From assembly GCA_023443625.1 (NCBI GenBank), contig JAEZTQ010000058.1, positions 1 to 60,522 on the forward strand: DNA of 60,522 bases. The letters run 5' to 3'. A program made the position numbers and the translations under genes. This document shows, one piece after another, positions 46,809 to 55,623 of the stretch. Origin of the DNA: Bacillota bacterium. Its GTDB lineage: Bacteria > Bacillota_A > Clostridia > Lachnospirales > Lachnospiraceae. A model generated the notes under the pieces. It ran no database searches, was not told the origin of the DNA, and saw only the letters and a program-made list of their open reading frames with translations. Positions within the stretch are counted from its first letter, which is position 1, and the number at the start of each line of letters is the position of its first letter.

Positions 46809-46845
46809 AGTATAAACTCCTCATCTTAAGCATATTAATTCACTT

Positions 46846-46853
46846 AAACGTTT
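46846..46853. promoter_or_regulatory. Candidate LacI operator AAACGTTT
   Basis: The palindrome AAACGTTT within CTTAAACGTTTTC has the central CG typical of LacI-family operators and lies in the leader region of the lacI-type gene. No second copy was found at the importer promoter. Confidence 0.35.
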
Positions 46854-47210
46854 TCTGCCCTACTCAACCAATAAATGTTGTACATTAAACTTGCTCAATC
46901 TCAACTACTTTTGTGCATTTTGTCAGTTGCGCACTTGTTAAAACCATATTTTGGTCTTATATATTGGAATATTTGTGAACATTTACTTGCTTTTACCATT
47001 CCATAATAAACTATCTTCCTATATTTTGCAAGTATTTTTTATATTTTTACATAAATACTTAATCGTTTTCTGTTACTACCATTTAGTCATAATCCTGAAA
47101 CCATTGATAATAGGCTTCTACAGTGATTTGAGCAAAACAACCATACACCAAATATATTTTTGCACTTATCTTATTTTTTAACATTCATCAGTATATTTTT
47201 ATTGAACAAA
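46854..47210. other. Intergenic spacer
   Basis: Between the lacI-type gene and the zupT terminator. It should hold the lacI promoter (a TTGAGA-N16-TACAAC-like pair on the minus strand near 46875-46905). No convincing gene: plus-strand frames here lack ribosome binding sites and protein-like composition. Confidence 0.4.
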
Positions 47211-47241
47211 AAAGAATGGACAATAAAAATGTCCATTCTTT
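47211..47241 (-). terminator. Terminator of zupT
   Basis: Perfect 11-bp stem AAAGAATGGAC/GTCCATTCTTT with a six-T run on the minus strand, 30 bp after the stop. Confidence 0.9.
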
Positions 47242-47270
47242 AGGTTAATCTATTCAATTTTGCAGATATA

Positions 47271-48074
47271 CTATATAAATAATTGCAGGCTCAACGCCAT
47301 TACCACCATTCCTGCAATACATCCATATATGGATAAATGCTCTTCCCCGTATTCTCTCGCAGAAGGTAATAATTCATCAAGACTTATATATACCATAATA
47401 CCTGCAACACTTGCAAAAATAAAACCAAAGGTTATATCATTAAAGAATTTACGTAAAATCACGTATCCGATGAAAGCTCCGATTGGTTCCGATAAGCCCG
47501 ATAAAAAAGATAACTTAAAGGCTTGCTTCTTACTACCTGTAGCATAAAAAATTGGCACCGCAACTGCTATACCTTCAGGAATATTATGAAGAGCTATAGC
47601 TACTGCAATGGGAACGCCAAGACTTGGATCACTTAGAGCTGCAGTAAAAGTAGCCAAACCCTCTGGAAAGTTATGAATACCGATTGCTAAGGCTGTAAAT
47701 AGCCCCATCCTCATTAATTTTGATTTGTGCTCCTCGCTTTTTCCATCCATCTCTTCTACTGTATGAACTTCATGGGGATTCTCTGTAGAAGGAATCAGTC
47801 TATCAATAACGGCTATAAATAAAATTCCAAAGAAAAAGCCACCCATAGTCGCCCAAGTTCCACCCTTTATTCCTAGAGCCCCAACTAATGAGTCTTTGGC
47901 TTTCGCAAATATCTCAACAAATGATACATAGATCATAACTCCGGCTGAAAATCCTAGTGCGATTGATAAGAATTTGGTACTGGTTCTTTTGGTTAATAGG
48001 GATAGCAAACTACCTACACCTGTAGAAAGGCCAGCAAATAGTGTTAAAGCAAATGCAAATAAGACATTTTCCAT
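47271..48074 (-). CDS. zupT: ZIP-family zinc transporter ZupT
   Basis: 267 residues, about eight membrane segments. The two ZIP metal-site helices are [10 protein letters not shown] and [11 protein letters not shown] His/Glu-rich cytoplasmic loop ([20 protein letters not shown]) lies in the middle. It imports zinc and other divalent metals. Single gene with a strong terminator; it is not obviously linked to the sugar genes, although NagA and the metallo-hydrolase are metal enzymes. Confidence 0.93.
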   Translation of the reverse strand: MENVLFAFALTLFAGLSTGVGSLLSLLTKRTSTKFLSIALGFSAGVMIYVSFVEIFAKAKDSLVGALGIKGGTWATMGGFFFGILFIAVIDRLIPSTENPHEVHTVEEMDGKSEEHKSKLMRMGLFTALAIGIHNFPEGLATFTAALSDPSLGVPIAVAIALHNIPEGIAVAVPIFYATGSKKQAFKLSFLSGLSEPIGAFIGYVILRKFFNDITFGFIFASVAGIMVYISLDELLPSAREYGEEHLSIYGCIAGMVVMALSLQLFI

Positions 48075-48182
48075 AGAAATCTCCTTTCTTCTGTACTAAT
48101 AAATCTATTATATACGAATGCCACAAAATAACAAGTTCCATTGCTTAGTATTTTAGATTGCTCCAACCTTAATTTGTCATAC

Positions 48183-49046
48183 TTAGTACAATTTATCCAA
48201 TACTGATTCTAAAGTTTTCTTACTATTCAAATTGCTCATCTCATACTGTTTCTTATAAAACTCCATATATAACAAATCTATCAAGAATAATATACTTATC
48301 TGTGCTGAAGTGGAACCACTCTCCAAGGGTCCCTCATGAGCCCCACATAAAATAGTTACATCTGCATAAGTAGTCAAGGGTGATTTCTCATACCTTGTAA
48401 TACAAATTACTTTTGCACCGTTATCTTTGGCAAGTTTTGCACTTTGTATAGAATCCTTACTGGATCCGGAATAGGAAATAACAACTGCCAAGTCCTTGTT
48501 TGTCATCATGGAGGCCACCATAGCCTGCATATGAGAATCCATAAAGCAATTCACCTTTGATGTTACCTTTAAAAACTTATTTGTTGCTGCAAGTGCAGAT
48601 ACCACACTTGTCCCAACTCCAAAAAAGTATATTCGCTCCGCACTATCAAAATAATACATGGCTCTTGCAATCTCTTCTGCCTTTAACATGGAATATGCTT
48701 CCTGGATAGCATTCACATTATTTCTTAGAACCTTGTGAGACATATCTTCAAAAGTATCTTTTAAATTAATAGGTTCAATTCCCATAGGATTTTCTATTTC
48801 AGTTTTATTTCCCATGCTAAGGGAAAGCTTCATCCTAAATTCCTGATATCCCTGTAGATTCATGGTTTTACAGAAGCGGAATACACTGGTATCTCCCACC
48901 TCACAAGCAGTAGCCAGTTCTGTTATGGACATGAATATTACTTTATTGGGATTCTCTATGATATAGTCTGCTACCTTCTTCTCTGCCTTAGTAAATTTCC
49001 CATAAGTAATTTTAATTTTTTTCAAAAAATCACTGATTGTTCTCAC
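48183..49046 (-). CDS. RpiR/MurR-family regulator with SIS domain
   Basis: 287 residues. N-terminal HTH (ITELATACEVGDTSVFRFCKTMNL at about 42-65) and SIS sugar-phosphate-binding domain (about 120-250, with FFGVGTSVVSA and VISYSGSSKDS). The start is GTG 49046. It is divergent from nagB-nagA and probably senses an amino-sugar phosphate such as GlcNAc-6-P or GlcN-6-P to control them; in many bacteria GntR-type NagR does this job instead. Confidence 0.9.
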   Translation of the reverse strand: MRTISDFLKKIKITYGKFTKAEKKVADYIIENPNKVIFMSITELATACEVGDTSVFRFCKTMNLQGYQEFRMKLSLSMGNKTEIENPMGIEPINLKDTFEDMSHKVLRNNVNAIQEAYSMLKAEEIARAMYYFDSAERIYFFGVGTSVVSALAATNKFLKVTSKVNCFMDSHMQAMVASMMTNKDLAVVISYSGSSKDSIQSAKLAKDNGAKVICITRYEKSPLTTYADVTILCGAHEGPLESGSTSAQISILFLIDLLYMEFYKKQYEMSNLNSKKTLESVLDKLY

Positions 49047-49234
49047 CTCTATGCCTTACTTTATTTAATTATAATATATAATGTCACCCATGTAAAATTT
49101 ATTTCGGAAATTATTTTTCTATTGTTTATATGCTCTTTGGTGTTCTTTCGACATATTGGACAAATAGTATTAGTTTTAAAGGAAGATAGCCAGTGTCTTT
49201 TACTAGTTTTCTCGAAAATTGTATTTATTTCTTC

Positions 49235-49328
49235 TTGTTTCTCATGCCAATAAATGCTATGATATATAATACTATTACATAAGAATAAACTATTCTTGAT
49301 TGAACCACTCTCGAAGGGCTATTCTTGA
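49235..49328 (+). promoter_or_regulatory. nagB-nagA promoter with candidate operator
   Basis: TTGTTT (49235), 17-bp spacer, TATGAT (49258). Downstream is the inverted repeat AAGAATAaacTATTCTT (49281-49297), and CTATTCTTGA recurs at 49319-49328. These are candidate sites for the divergent RpiR-type regulator. The rest of the 364-bp divergent spacer shows nothing else. Confidence 0.55.
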
Positions 49329-49410
49329 AGTAACTATTAAAAATCAAATATTCATAATGAACATCTACAATCGCTTTGAAAGAATATAACATTGAAAGGT
49401 ATGATTAACT

Positions 49411-50142
49411 ATGAAAATTATTGAAACAAAGGATTATCAGGACATGAGTAGAAAGGCAGCGAATATTCTCTCTGCACAGGTTATCTTAAATCCAAAAAGT
49501 GTACTTGGTCTTGCCACAGGTTCTACTCCCATCGGCACTTACAAACAGCTAATTGATTGGTATAAAAAAGGTGATCTCGACTTCTCTCAAGTAAAAACAG
49601 TAAACTTGGATGAATATAAAGGACTAGCACCAGATAATGAGCAAAGCTACTATTATTTCATGAATGAAAATTTCTTCAAGTATATCAACATCAATCTAAA
49701 CAATGTTAATATTCCAAATGGATTAGTAGAGGATGACCAAAAAGAATGCAGCCGATATAATCAAGTCATCTCCTCCTTAGGCGGGGTAGATTTGCAGCTA
49801 CTTGGCTTAGGTAACAATGGACATATTGGTTTTAATGAACCTGATGTAAGTTTTAAAAGAGAAACTCATTGCGTTGCACTAAGTCAAAGTACCATTGATG
49901 CTAATTCGAGGTTTTTCCAAAATTATGATGATATACCAAGATTCGCTTACACCATGGGCATTGGAAATATCATGGACGCAAATAAAATTCTCGTAATTGT
50001 CAGCGGTGAAGGAAAAGCCGGGATTTTACGGGAAGTCGTGGAAGGACCAATCACCCCTTCCGTTCCCGCCTCCGTCCTTCAACTTCATAAGGATGTAACC
50101 ATAATTGCTGATCAGGCTGCACTCTCACAACTTGGGAAATAA
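49411..50142 (+). CDS. nagB: Glucosamine-6-phosphate deaminase
   Basis: 243 residues, the normal length. Substrate loop LATGSTP (about 35-41), catalytic D67 in VNLDEYKGL, and GNNGHIGFNEP with the catalytic His H138. Converts glucosamine-6-P to fructose-6-P and ammonia. First gene of nagB-nagA. ATG follows GAAAGG at suitable spacing. Confidence 0.97.
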   Translation: MKIIETKDYQDMSRKAANILSAQVILNPKSVLGLATGSTPIGTYKQLIDWYKKGDLDFSQVKTVNLDEYKGLAPDNEQSYYYFMNENFFKYININLNNVNIPNGLVEDDQKECSRYNQVISSLGGVDLQLLGLGNNGHIGFNEPDVSFKRETHCVALSQSTIDANSRFFQNYDDIPRFAYTMGIGNIMDANKILVIVSGEGKAGILREVVEGPITPSVPASVLQLHKDVTIIADQAALSQLGK

Positions 50143-50164
50143 ATTAATAGGTAGAATTATTCAT

Positions 50165-50191
50165 AAAGTGAATTGTTTTACAATTCACTTT
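50165..50191 (+). other. Intercistronic hairpin between nagB and nagA
   Basis: Perfect 12-bp stem AAAGTGAATTGT/ACAATTCACTTT with a TTT loop, in the 105-bp gap between the two genes. No T-run follows, so it is more likely an mRNA stability element than a terminator. Confidence 0.6.
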
Positions 50192-50247
50192 ACAAATATT
50201 GTGCTGACACCCAAATTCCCAGAATTTCAGCAGAATGGAGACATAAT

Positions 50248-51366
50248 ATGATTATTAAAAACCCACTTGTTTATACAGAAAATAATAACTTTATAAAAAA
50301 AGATATTAATATCGACGGAGATAAAATCTCAAATTCTTTAGACTCCTGTGATGAAATAATTGAGGCCGAAGGGCTATATGCCATTCCCGGACTTACGGAT
50401 ATCCATTTTCACGGATGTATTGGATATGATTTCTGCGATGGTACACCAGAAGCAGTCCAAGCAATTGCCAATTACGAAAGCAGCATAGGTGTCACAAGTA
50501 TAGCCCCAGCAACTATGACCTTGGGATACGAGGAACTCACCAAGATTTTTAATAATGCGAAAGCCTATAAAAGTGGGAATAATCCAGGTGCAAGTCTTGT
50601 TGGTATCAATATGGAAGGCCCCTATCTTAGCCACGCAAAAAAAGGTGCCCAAAATGAAGCTTATCTAAAACACCCTGATTTAGAGCACTTTAATAAGATG
50701 CAAGAACTCTCTGGCGGACTCATAAAACTAGTTGCAATTGCTCCTGAAGAAGAAGGTGCCATAGAATTCATTAAGACCGTTAAGGATGAAGTTGTTGTAT
50801 CAGTGGCACATACCACAGCGGATTATGACACTGCAACTAAGGCCTTTGATAATGGTGCCAGCAATGTAACACATCTATATAACGCCATGCAAGCCTTCTC
50901 CCACAGAGAACCAGGGGTTATCGGTGCAGCACAGGATGCGAATCATGTTAAGGTGGAACTAATCTGTGATGGTGTCCATATTCATCCCAGCGTTGTCCGC
51001 GCTACCTTTAAAATGTTCGGCGATGATCGTATTATCTTAGTCAGTGACAGCATGATGGCAACAGGTCTCAAAGACGGGGAATACTCCTTAGGTGGTCAAA
51101 AGGTATTTGTTACAGGAAATAAAGCCATCTTAAGTGATGGCACCCTGGCAGGTTCCACTACCAACCTTATGACTTGTATGAAAACAGTGGTATCCATGGG
51201 TATTCCTTTGGAAAGTGCCATAAAATGCGCCGCAGTTAATCCAGCGAAGCAGATTGGAATATTCCATGAGTACGGAAGCATTACTCCTGGTAAATATGCC
51301 AATATCGTATTATTAAACCCTGATTTAAGTATTAACACAGTTATTCTTAGAGGTAAAAAATTGTAA
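50248..51366 (+). CDS. nagA: N-acetylglucosamine-6-phosphate deacetylase
   Basis: 372 residues from ATG 50248, which has GGAG nine bases upstream; the frame is open earlier but the upstream part is not protein-like. Metal and catalytic motifs: DIHFHG, NMEGPYLS, VAHTTADYD, THLYNAMQAF, LVSDSMMATG. Removes acetate from GlcNAc-6-P, giving the NagB substrate. A terminator follows. Context: the GH112 operon downstream can release GlcNAc. Confidence 0.96.
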   Translation: MIIKNPLVYTENNNFIKKDINIDGDKISNSLDSCDEIIEAEGLYAIPGLTDIHFHGCIGYDFCDGTPEAVQAIANYESSIGVTSIAPATMTLGYEELTKIFNNAKAYKSGNNPGASLVGINMEGPYLSHAKKGAQNEAYLKHPDLEHFNKMQELSGGLIKLVAIAPEEEGAIEFIKTVKDEVVVSVAHTTADYDTATKAFDNGASNVTHLYNAMQAFSHREPGVIGAAQDANHVKVELICDGVHIHPSVVRATFKMFGDDRIILVSDSMMATGLKDGEYSLGGQKVFVTGNKAILSDGTLAGSTTNLMTCMKTVVSMGIPLESAIKCAAVNPAKQIGIFHEYGSITPGKYANIVLLNPDLSINTVILRGKKL

Positions 51367-51408
51367 ACCTTACTAGGAATAGGATATGAACAAGGATATT
51401 CATATGAT

Positions 51409-51461
51409 AAAACTAAGATTATGATTTCTATTTTACACGAAATTCATAATCTTAGTTTTTT
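51409..51461 (+). terminator. Terminator of nagB-nagA
   Basis: Stem AAAACTAAGATTATGA/TCATAATCTTAGTTTT followed by TTTAT, 43 bp past the nagA stop. It can also work in the opposite direction. Confidence 0.85.
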
Positions 51462-51546
51462 ATATCTTCTTTCACTAAATTTCTAAATGAGCTTATTTTT
51501 TATAGTGAACTATATTTATTATGTTCCCTTTTATTCTCGTATAAAC

Positions 51547-51588
51547 AATGCCTACTGTAAAAAGATTTCTCTCACTACAGTAGGCATT
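51547..51588 (-). terminator. Terminator of the GH112 operon
   Basis: Perfect 13-bp stem AATGCCTACTGTA/TACAGTAGGCATT with a 16-nt loop, 20 bp past the GH112 stop; only a weak T-run (GTTTAT) follows. Confidence 0.7.
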
Positions 51589-51607
51589 GGATTATTTCTA
51601 TCAAAAA

Positions 51608-53767
51608 CTATGCCTTATAATCTACCCAGCGCATCTCCATAGGTTCTAAATCCAGGCTATAAGTCATCACTCCATCTATATAGAGATCCGTATGTTGTGC
51701 TTCCTTAGAATTATTGATTACCGCAATCTTTCCGGTAGTCTCAAAGACAGTAACCTCTGTATCTACATTGGTTACATAGAACTTCTTCATTTCACTCTCC
51801 ATGCCAGCAGCATAGTAGATGGCACGAAGAAGGATGCGACAGTTCTGTGGAGAGTAAGGAAGACCTGCAAAGTATACACCATGCCCTTCTCCATATTCAT
51901 TTACCACCAGCCTGCTGTACTCCCCATCCATATTAAGTATCTGATAATTCTCTCCCTGGGCATAAATACGGCTCATACCTTCACCAAAATCAATCTCTCC
52001 TTCAATATCTTCGAGAATAAAGTGATTTGCATTCAGTTCATTGTATTTATCCGTATTCAGGGAGAAATCTATCTCCTTGTCAACACCCAGCACATCGCTT
52101 AGCTGAAAGAAACGACCTTCAAACTGGTAGGCTGTAGGCTCTCCCACACCGATGAAACCGCCACCATTATCTACATATTCGCGAATTGTGGTAACTACTC
52201 TTTCATCAATCCAATTCTTTGCTCCACTAAAGGAAGTATAAGCACTACCAACATTGATAATAACTTTAATATCTTCTGGAATTCCATTTCTAATATCATC
52301 GAAGTTAATGAACTCAACGTCAAAAGGCATACCACTTAGGCACTCAAGTACACCTACATAAGAATAAATTTCTCTATGCCAGATGGCATGATGCACCTGA
52401 TTTGACATCCATTTACGAAGAGATCCCCAGCAGTTTAAAATAGCCACTTTAAAAGGTGCAACATAGGACTTTGTTCCTTGCATATTCTCATGAATCTGAC
52501 GAAACTCCTTCACCACATGCTGTATTACATCAATAAATCCAGGCCACTCTGCGGCAAGTTTTAGGTAACCACCATATCCGATACGATCAAGAGGAGAACG
52601 AAGGATTGCTCGTCTGGCCTTCATCCAGTTCTCCTGGGCTTCTCCAATAGGATCTCCCCCTTCACCAAATACATCTGGAAAGAAATAAGGCAGTAATCTA
52701 CCCTCCGTATAATTGACACCCTTTATATCAGAAATCATACGAAGAGTTACGCCATCTCCTACAGAACCTACCACTGCATCAAGTCCAATATTCGCAAAAT
52801 ATTTGCCAAAGGGCTCTGTTCCAATCCAGTGATCTCCCAAGAACATCATAGCTTCTTTTCCATAGGAATGAACGATATCCACGAGTTCCTTAGCAAGTTT
52901 ACTTACTTCGATCTGCTGAAATTCGATAAAATCCTTAAACTCTTTGCTTGGTACACGGAACATAGAATTATGATATCCCTGATCCACAATGAATTCAGGA
53001 CGAAACTTATACCCCGCCCATTTTTCAAATTGCTCAAGAATACAGGGACTTACACTGGCACTGTAGCCAAACCATTCTACATATTTTTCCCGTTTCTGAT
53101 CATCAAAGGTAAGGGTAAACTGATGAAAAAATGTAGTAAAACGCACTACATCAATATGAGGATTTTCCTCACACCACTTCTTCAACTTTTCTTTCACATA
53201 TTTCTGGGTCTTTGGTTGCCTCACATCATAGGTCAACTGGTGAGGTGCGTCCTGCCAGTCATTGGTAATAAAATTGTACATATGAACAGGATCCCAGATG
53301 AGAAATGCTAGAAAACTCACAGTATACTGATGATACTTGATTGTCTCAATTTCCACTTCTCCCGTACTTTCATCGAATTCCCATTGGTCGACAGGCACTA
53401 CTTTACCTGTGGTCCTGTCTATCACTTCCCACCATCTCTTTGGATCATCAAGGGTATTGACTTTCAGTTGTTCCGTATGGAACCCTTTCATTAATTTAAT
53501 CCGAAGTTTCTTATCCCTTGCTGTCACCCTGTCAGTGATTAAATATTCCTGCTGAATCTCATCAGGATTTGCATTAGCCCAGTCATTATCTTTTCTTGTT
53601 GTATAGTAAGTTGCATATTTTTTGCCATCTTCCCCCAGAAGTGCCTCTGGCATCGTGGTTCCATCACAGTCTCTAAGTGCATCTGCTCCTAGTAATTTCT
53701 TTAAGCGTATGGTTTCCTCTACCATATTCACGTCCGTAGGTAAAGTCAATCTTCCTGTATGATTCAT
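51608..53767 (-). CDS. GH112 galacto-N-biose/lacto-N-biose phosphorylase
   Basis: 719 residues, family length. TGRLTLP and LGADALRDCDGT at the N terminus are GH112 signatures. The catalytic Asp is D312 in FLGDHWIGTEPFG (D313 in the Bifidobacterium enzyme, as I recall). It phosphorolyses Gal-beta-1,3-GlcNAc or -GalNAc to Gal-1-P and HexNAc; GH112 also has Gal-rhamnose phosphorylases, but GlcNAc-catabolic nagA/nagB beside it favour the HexNAc type. No signal peptide. The start codon has only a poor ribosome binding site, with a hairpin 17 bases upstream. Last gene of the importer 5 operon. Confidence 0.93.
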   Translation of the reverse strand: MNHTGRLTLPTDVNMVEETIRLKKLLGADALRDCDGTTMPEALLGEDGKKYATYYTTRKDNDWANANPDEIQQEYLITDRVTARDKKLRIKLMKGFHTEQLKVNTLDDPKRWWEVIDRTTGKVVPVDQWEFDESTGEVEIETIKYHQYTVSFLAFLIWDPVHMYNFITNDWQDAPHQLTYDVRQPKTQKYVKEKLKKWCEENPHIDVVRFTTFFHQFTLTFDDQKREKYVEWFGYSASVSPCILEQFEKWAGYKFRPEFIVDQGYHNSMFRVPSKEFKDFIEFQQIEVSKLAKELVDIVHSYGKEAMMFLGDHWIGTEPFGKYFANIGLDAVVGSVGDGVTLRMISDIKGVNYTEGRLLPYFFPDVFGEGGDPIGEAQENWMKARRAILRSPLDRIGYGGYLKLAAEWPGFIDVIQHVVKEFRQIHENMQGTKSYVAPFKVAILNCWGSLRKWMSNQVHHAIWHREIYSYVGVLECLSGMPFDVEFINFDDIRNGIPEDIKVIINVGSAYTSFSGAKNWIDERVVTTIREYVDNGGGFIGVGEPTAYQFEGRFFQLSDVLGVDKEIDFSLNTDKYNELNANHFILEDIEGEIDFGEGMSRIYAQGENYQILNMDGEYSRLVVNEYGEGHGVYFAGLPYSPQNCRILLRAIYYAAGMESEMKKFYVTNVDTEVTVFETTGKIAVINNSKEAQHTDLYIDGVMTYSLDLEPMEMRWVDYKA

Positions 53768-53783
53768 AATATATACCCATGCA

Positions 53784-53805
53784 TATCACAAGCCTGCTTG
53801 TGATA
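53784..53805 (-). other. Hairpin just upstream of GH112 start
   Basis: Perfect 10-bp stem TATCACAAGC/GCTTGTGATA with a 2-nt loop, 17 bp before the GH112 ATG. A second, larger inverted repeat (GGTGAAAGAA/TTCTTTCACC) lies at about 53822-53878. These may tune or protect the GH112 mRNA. Confidence 0.55.
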
Positions 53806-53924
53806 CTGCTCAAATAATAAAGGGTGAAAGAATATTTGAGCTGCATATCTCCTTGTCTTTTATTTTCTTTCACCTTTCACCTCATTCTTGCGAGTTTTTT
53901 GCGTATATTAAGTTTGTATCCCTT

Positions 53925-55211
53925 TTACAACTCAATAAATTCATTATGCTCTTCGATATATGCTCCGTCATCCATGTTCTTTCGCAAAAACGGAACATTT
54001 TTTCTCTTGTAGAACTTATTATATGCTATATAAGCATCAGGATTTAAGGAAGGACTTATAGTTCCGCCTAGATCATCGTAGCTAATATTATATCTAAAGG
54101 TGTTATGAATGGCCTGTTCTAAACAAAACATGACACAGCCACCTTCATTTTGACGGCTATAATTATATTCATAGCAGGTTCCATCCCCCGAGTCCGCATC
54201 ATAAGCCATTCCATCCTGATTTAATCTCGTATCAACGGCTTCATTATATCTAAATAAAGCATCCTTACACTTCCATGGCCAGATTGCTGCCGCCACCTTG
54301 CCTAGGCGATCCTTTGGATACTGGTAGAAATGGTCATTCATCTCCTGGGCAACACTATCCGATGTATTGTGTTCCACAAGGGGCCTTAGGGCATACATGG
54401 GTGTTATACCATCTCCCCCGACTTCCTTAACATAATTATTGCGTAACACAATATTTTCATGACCGTATTGGTGAAAGAGTTCCTCTTTAAGCTCTGCTTC
54501 TTTAAATTTATCGTGGTTGTAAGTATACCCAACCGCAATACCCCAACGGCTTACTCTATATACAAAGCAGTCCTCTATGGTTACATTTTCATAGCGAGCT
54601 ACTCCTGTTTTATTCTCGTCCTCTGGTAACAATGCCGTCATATAGATCCCGCCATCGTTCATATGTTTATTGTAAACATTCCCTTCAACATGATGAATCT
54701 GAAGGTTTTGTAGTGTAATATTTCTTATGGTTCCTTTGTTTTTTGCTACGACTGCTACCCCAGTCCTATCCATCTTATCTGATGCTTCGTACACTTCACC
54801 AGGCATGTTTAAGGACCTATTGGTAATCTCAATATCCTTTAGAATTATATCATGGGCATCATATAATAAAATACCGGATGATACATATCCTTCTTTCATA
54901 TGGGTCTTTGAATCTAAGAAAACTCCATAATCCTGATACCAAATCCCTTGTCCATTGGTATGAATAACAGGAAGGTCTCCTTCCCCATAAGCTCCAATCT
55001 CAATTAAGTTGTCCTCAGTGCCGCCGTCCTTAATATGAAGAAACTGATTTTCAAAAATCGATCCTCTCTCCAAAAGAACCCGATCCCCCGGATTTAAATT
55101 GATACAATTTACCTTCGTAAGGCTGCTAAAGGCAGTAGCCATTGTGACTCCGTCATTTTGATCATTCCCTTTAAGGGAGCTGACATAATATGTCTTTGAC
55201 ATTTTTCTCAT
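53925..55211 (-). CDS. Cytoplasmic right-handed beta-helix protein, possible GH136-like glycosidase
   Basis: About 428 residues from ATG 55211 (AGAGGGAG upstream); a TTG at 55238 would add nine. Regular hydrophobic turns (DIILKDIEIT, NITLQNLQIHH, NVTIEDCFVYRVS, NIVLRNNYVKEVG) mark a right-handed parallel beta-helix. A conserved-looking acidic turn QDGMAYDADSGDG contains two Asp seven residues apart (D333, D340), the spacing I recall for the catalytic pair of GH136 lacto-N-biosidases. There is no signal peptide. It overlaps the small helical gene upstream by 41 bp and precedes GH112. A pectate-lyase-like or epimerase-like role is an alternative; activity is not known. Confidence 0.7.
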   Translation of the reverse strand: MRKMSKTYYVSSLKGNDQNDGVTMATAFSSLTKVNCINLNPGDRVLLERGSIFENQFLHIKDGGTEDNLIEIGAYGEGDLPVIHTNGQGIWYQDYGVFLDSKTHMKEGYVSSGILLYDAHDIILKDIEITNRSLNMPGEVYEASDKMDRTGVAVVAKNKGTIRNITLQNLQIHHVEGNVYNKHMNDGGIYMTALLPEDENKTGVARYENVTIEDCFVYRVSRWGIAVGYTYNHDKFKEAELKEELFHQYGHENIVLRNNYVKEVGGDGITPMYALRPLVEHNTSDSVAQEMNDHFYQYPKDRLGKVAAAIWPWKCKDALFRYNEAVDTRLNQDGMAYDADSGDGTCYEYNYSRQNEGGCVMFCLEQAIHNTFRYNISYDDLGGTISPSLNPDAYIAYNKFYKRKNVPFLRKNMDDGAYIEEHNEFIEL

Positions 55212-55623
55212 ATTCTCCCTCTCTGATTCTTTTTTCAATAATCATTTCTACTTCCTCATAGGAAAAGGAATCACCAAAGAAGCGGGTGAAAAGATTCCTG
55301 TTATCATTATAGAACTTTCTTTTTTCCTCTTCAGAAATAGGTTGATATTCATAATTTTTCTTTATTAAATCTCTTTCCTGGGTAAAATCCAGTTTAAACC
55401 TGGTAAGCTCATACTGCAGATAAGCAGGTGCAGAATAAGAGATCAGTCCATATACAACTTCACCCTTTTTCTTTTTTTCTTGATTTTCTTTATTCTTAGC
55501 CTGCCTTCTCTGCTCCAGTGCTGCAAAATCTCCATCACTAATCAGGCCTAACTCCTTGGCAAACAAAACTTCAGCCTGTGCTTTACGTAACGCTTCTTGT
55601 TCTATAGAATAAACTCTGTTCAT
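55171..55623 (-). CDS. Small helical protein, possible folding partner of the beta-helix protein
   Basis: 150 residues, all-helical and highly charged, no signal peptide or membrane segment. The C-terminal part (KRKFYNDNRNLFTR, SYEEVEMIIEKRIREGEYEKNVKDIL) resembles the helical chaperone region of SurA/PrsA-type peptidyl-prolyl isomerases, without the isomerase domain. It starts inside the permease stop (TAATG) and overlaps the beta-helix gene by 41 bp, so all three are translationally coupled. Two-part GH136 enzymes (LnbX/LnbY, Roseburia and Eubacterium Lnb136) need a helical partner subunit; this gene sits in exactly that place. Function inferred from position and fold only. Confidence 0.65.
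   Translation of the reverse strand: MNRVYSIEQEALRKAQAEVLFAKELGLISDGDFAALEQRRQAKNKENQEKKKKGEVVYGLISYSAPAYLQYELTRFKLDFTQERDLIKKNYEYQPISEEEKRKFYNDNRNLFTRFFGDSFSYEEVEMIIEKRIREGEYEKNVKDILCQLP

Noticed and set aside
52829..53311. 160-residue plus-strand open frame
   Set aside because: Fully opposite the GH112 gene, whose family motifs are certain on the minus strand.
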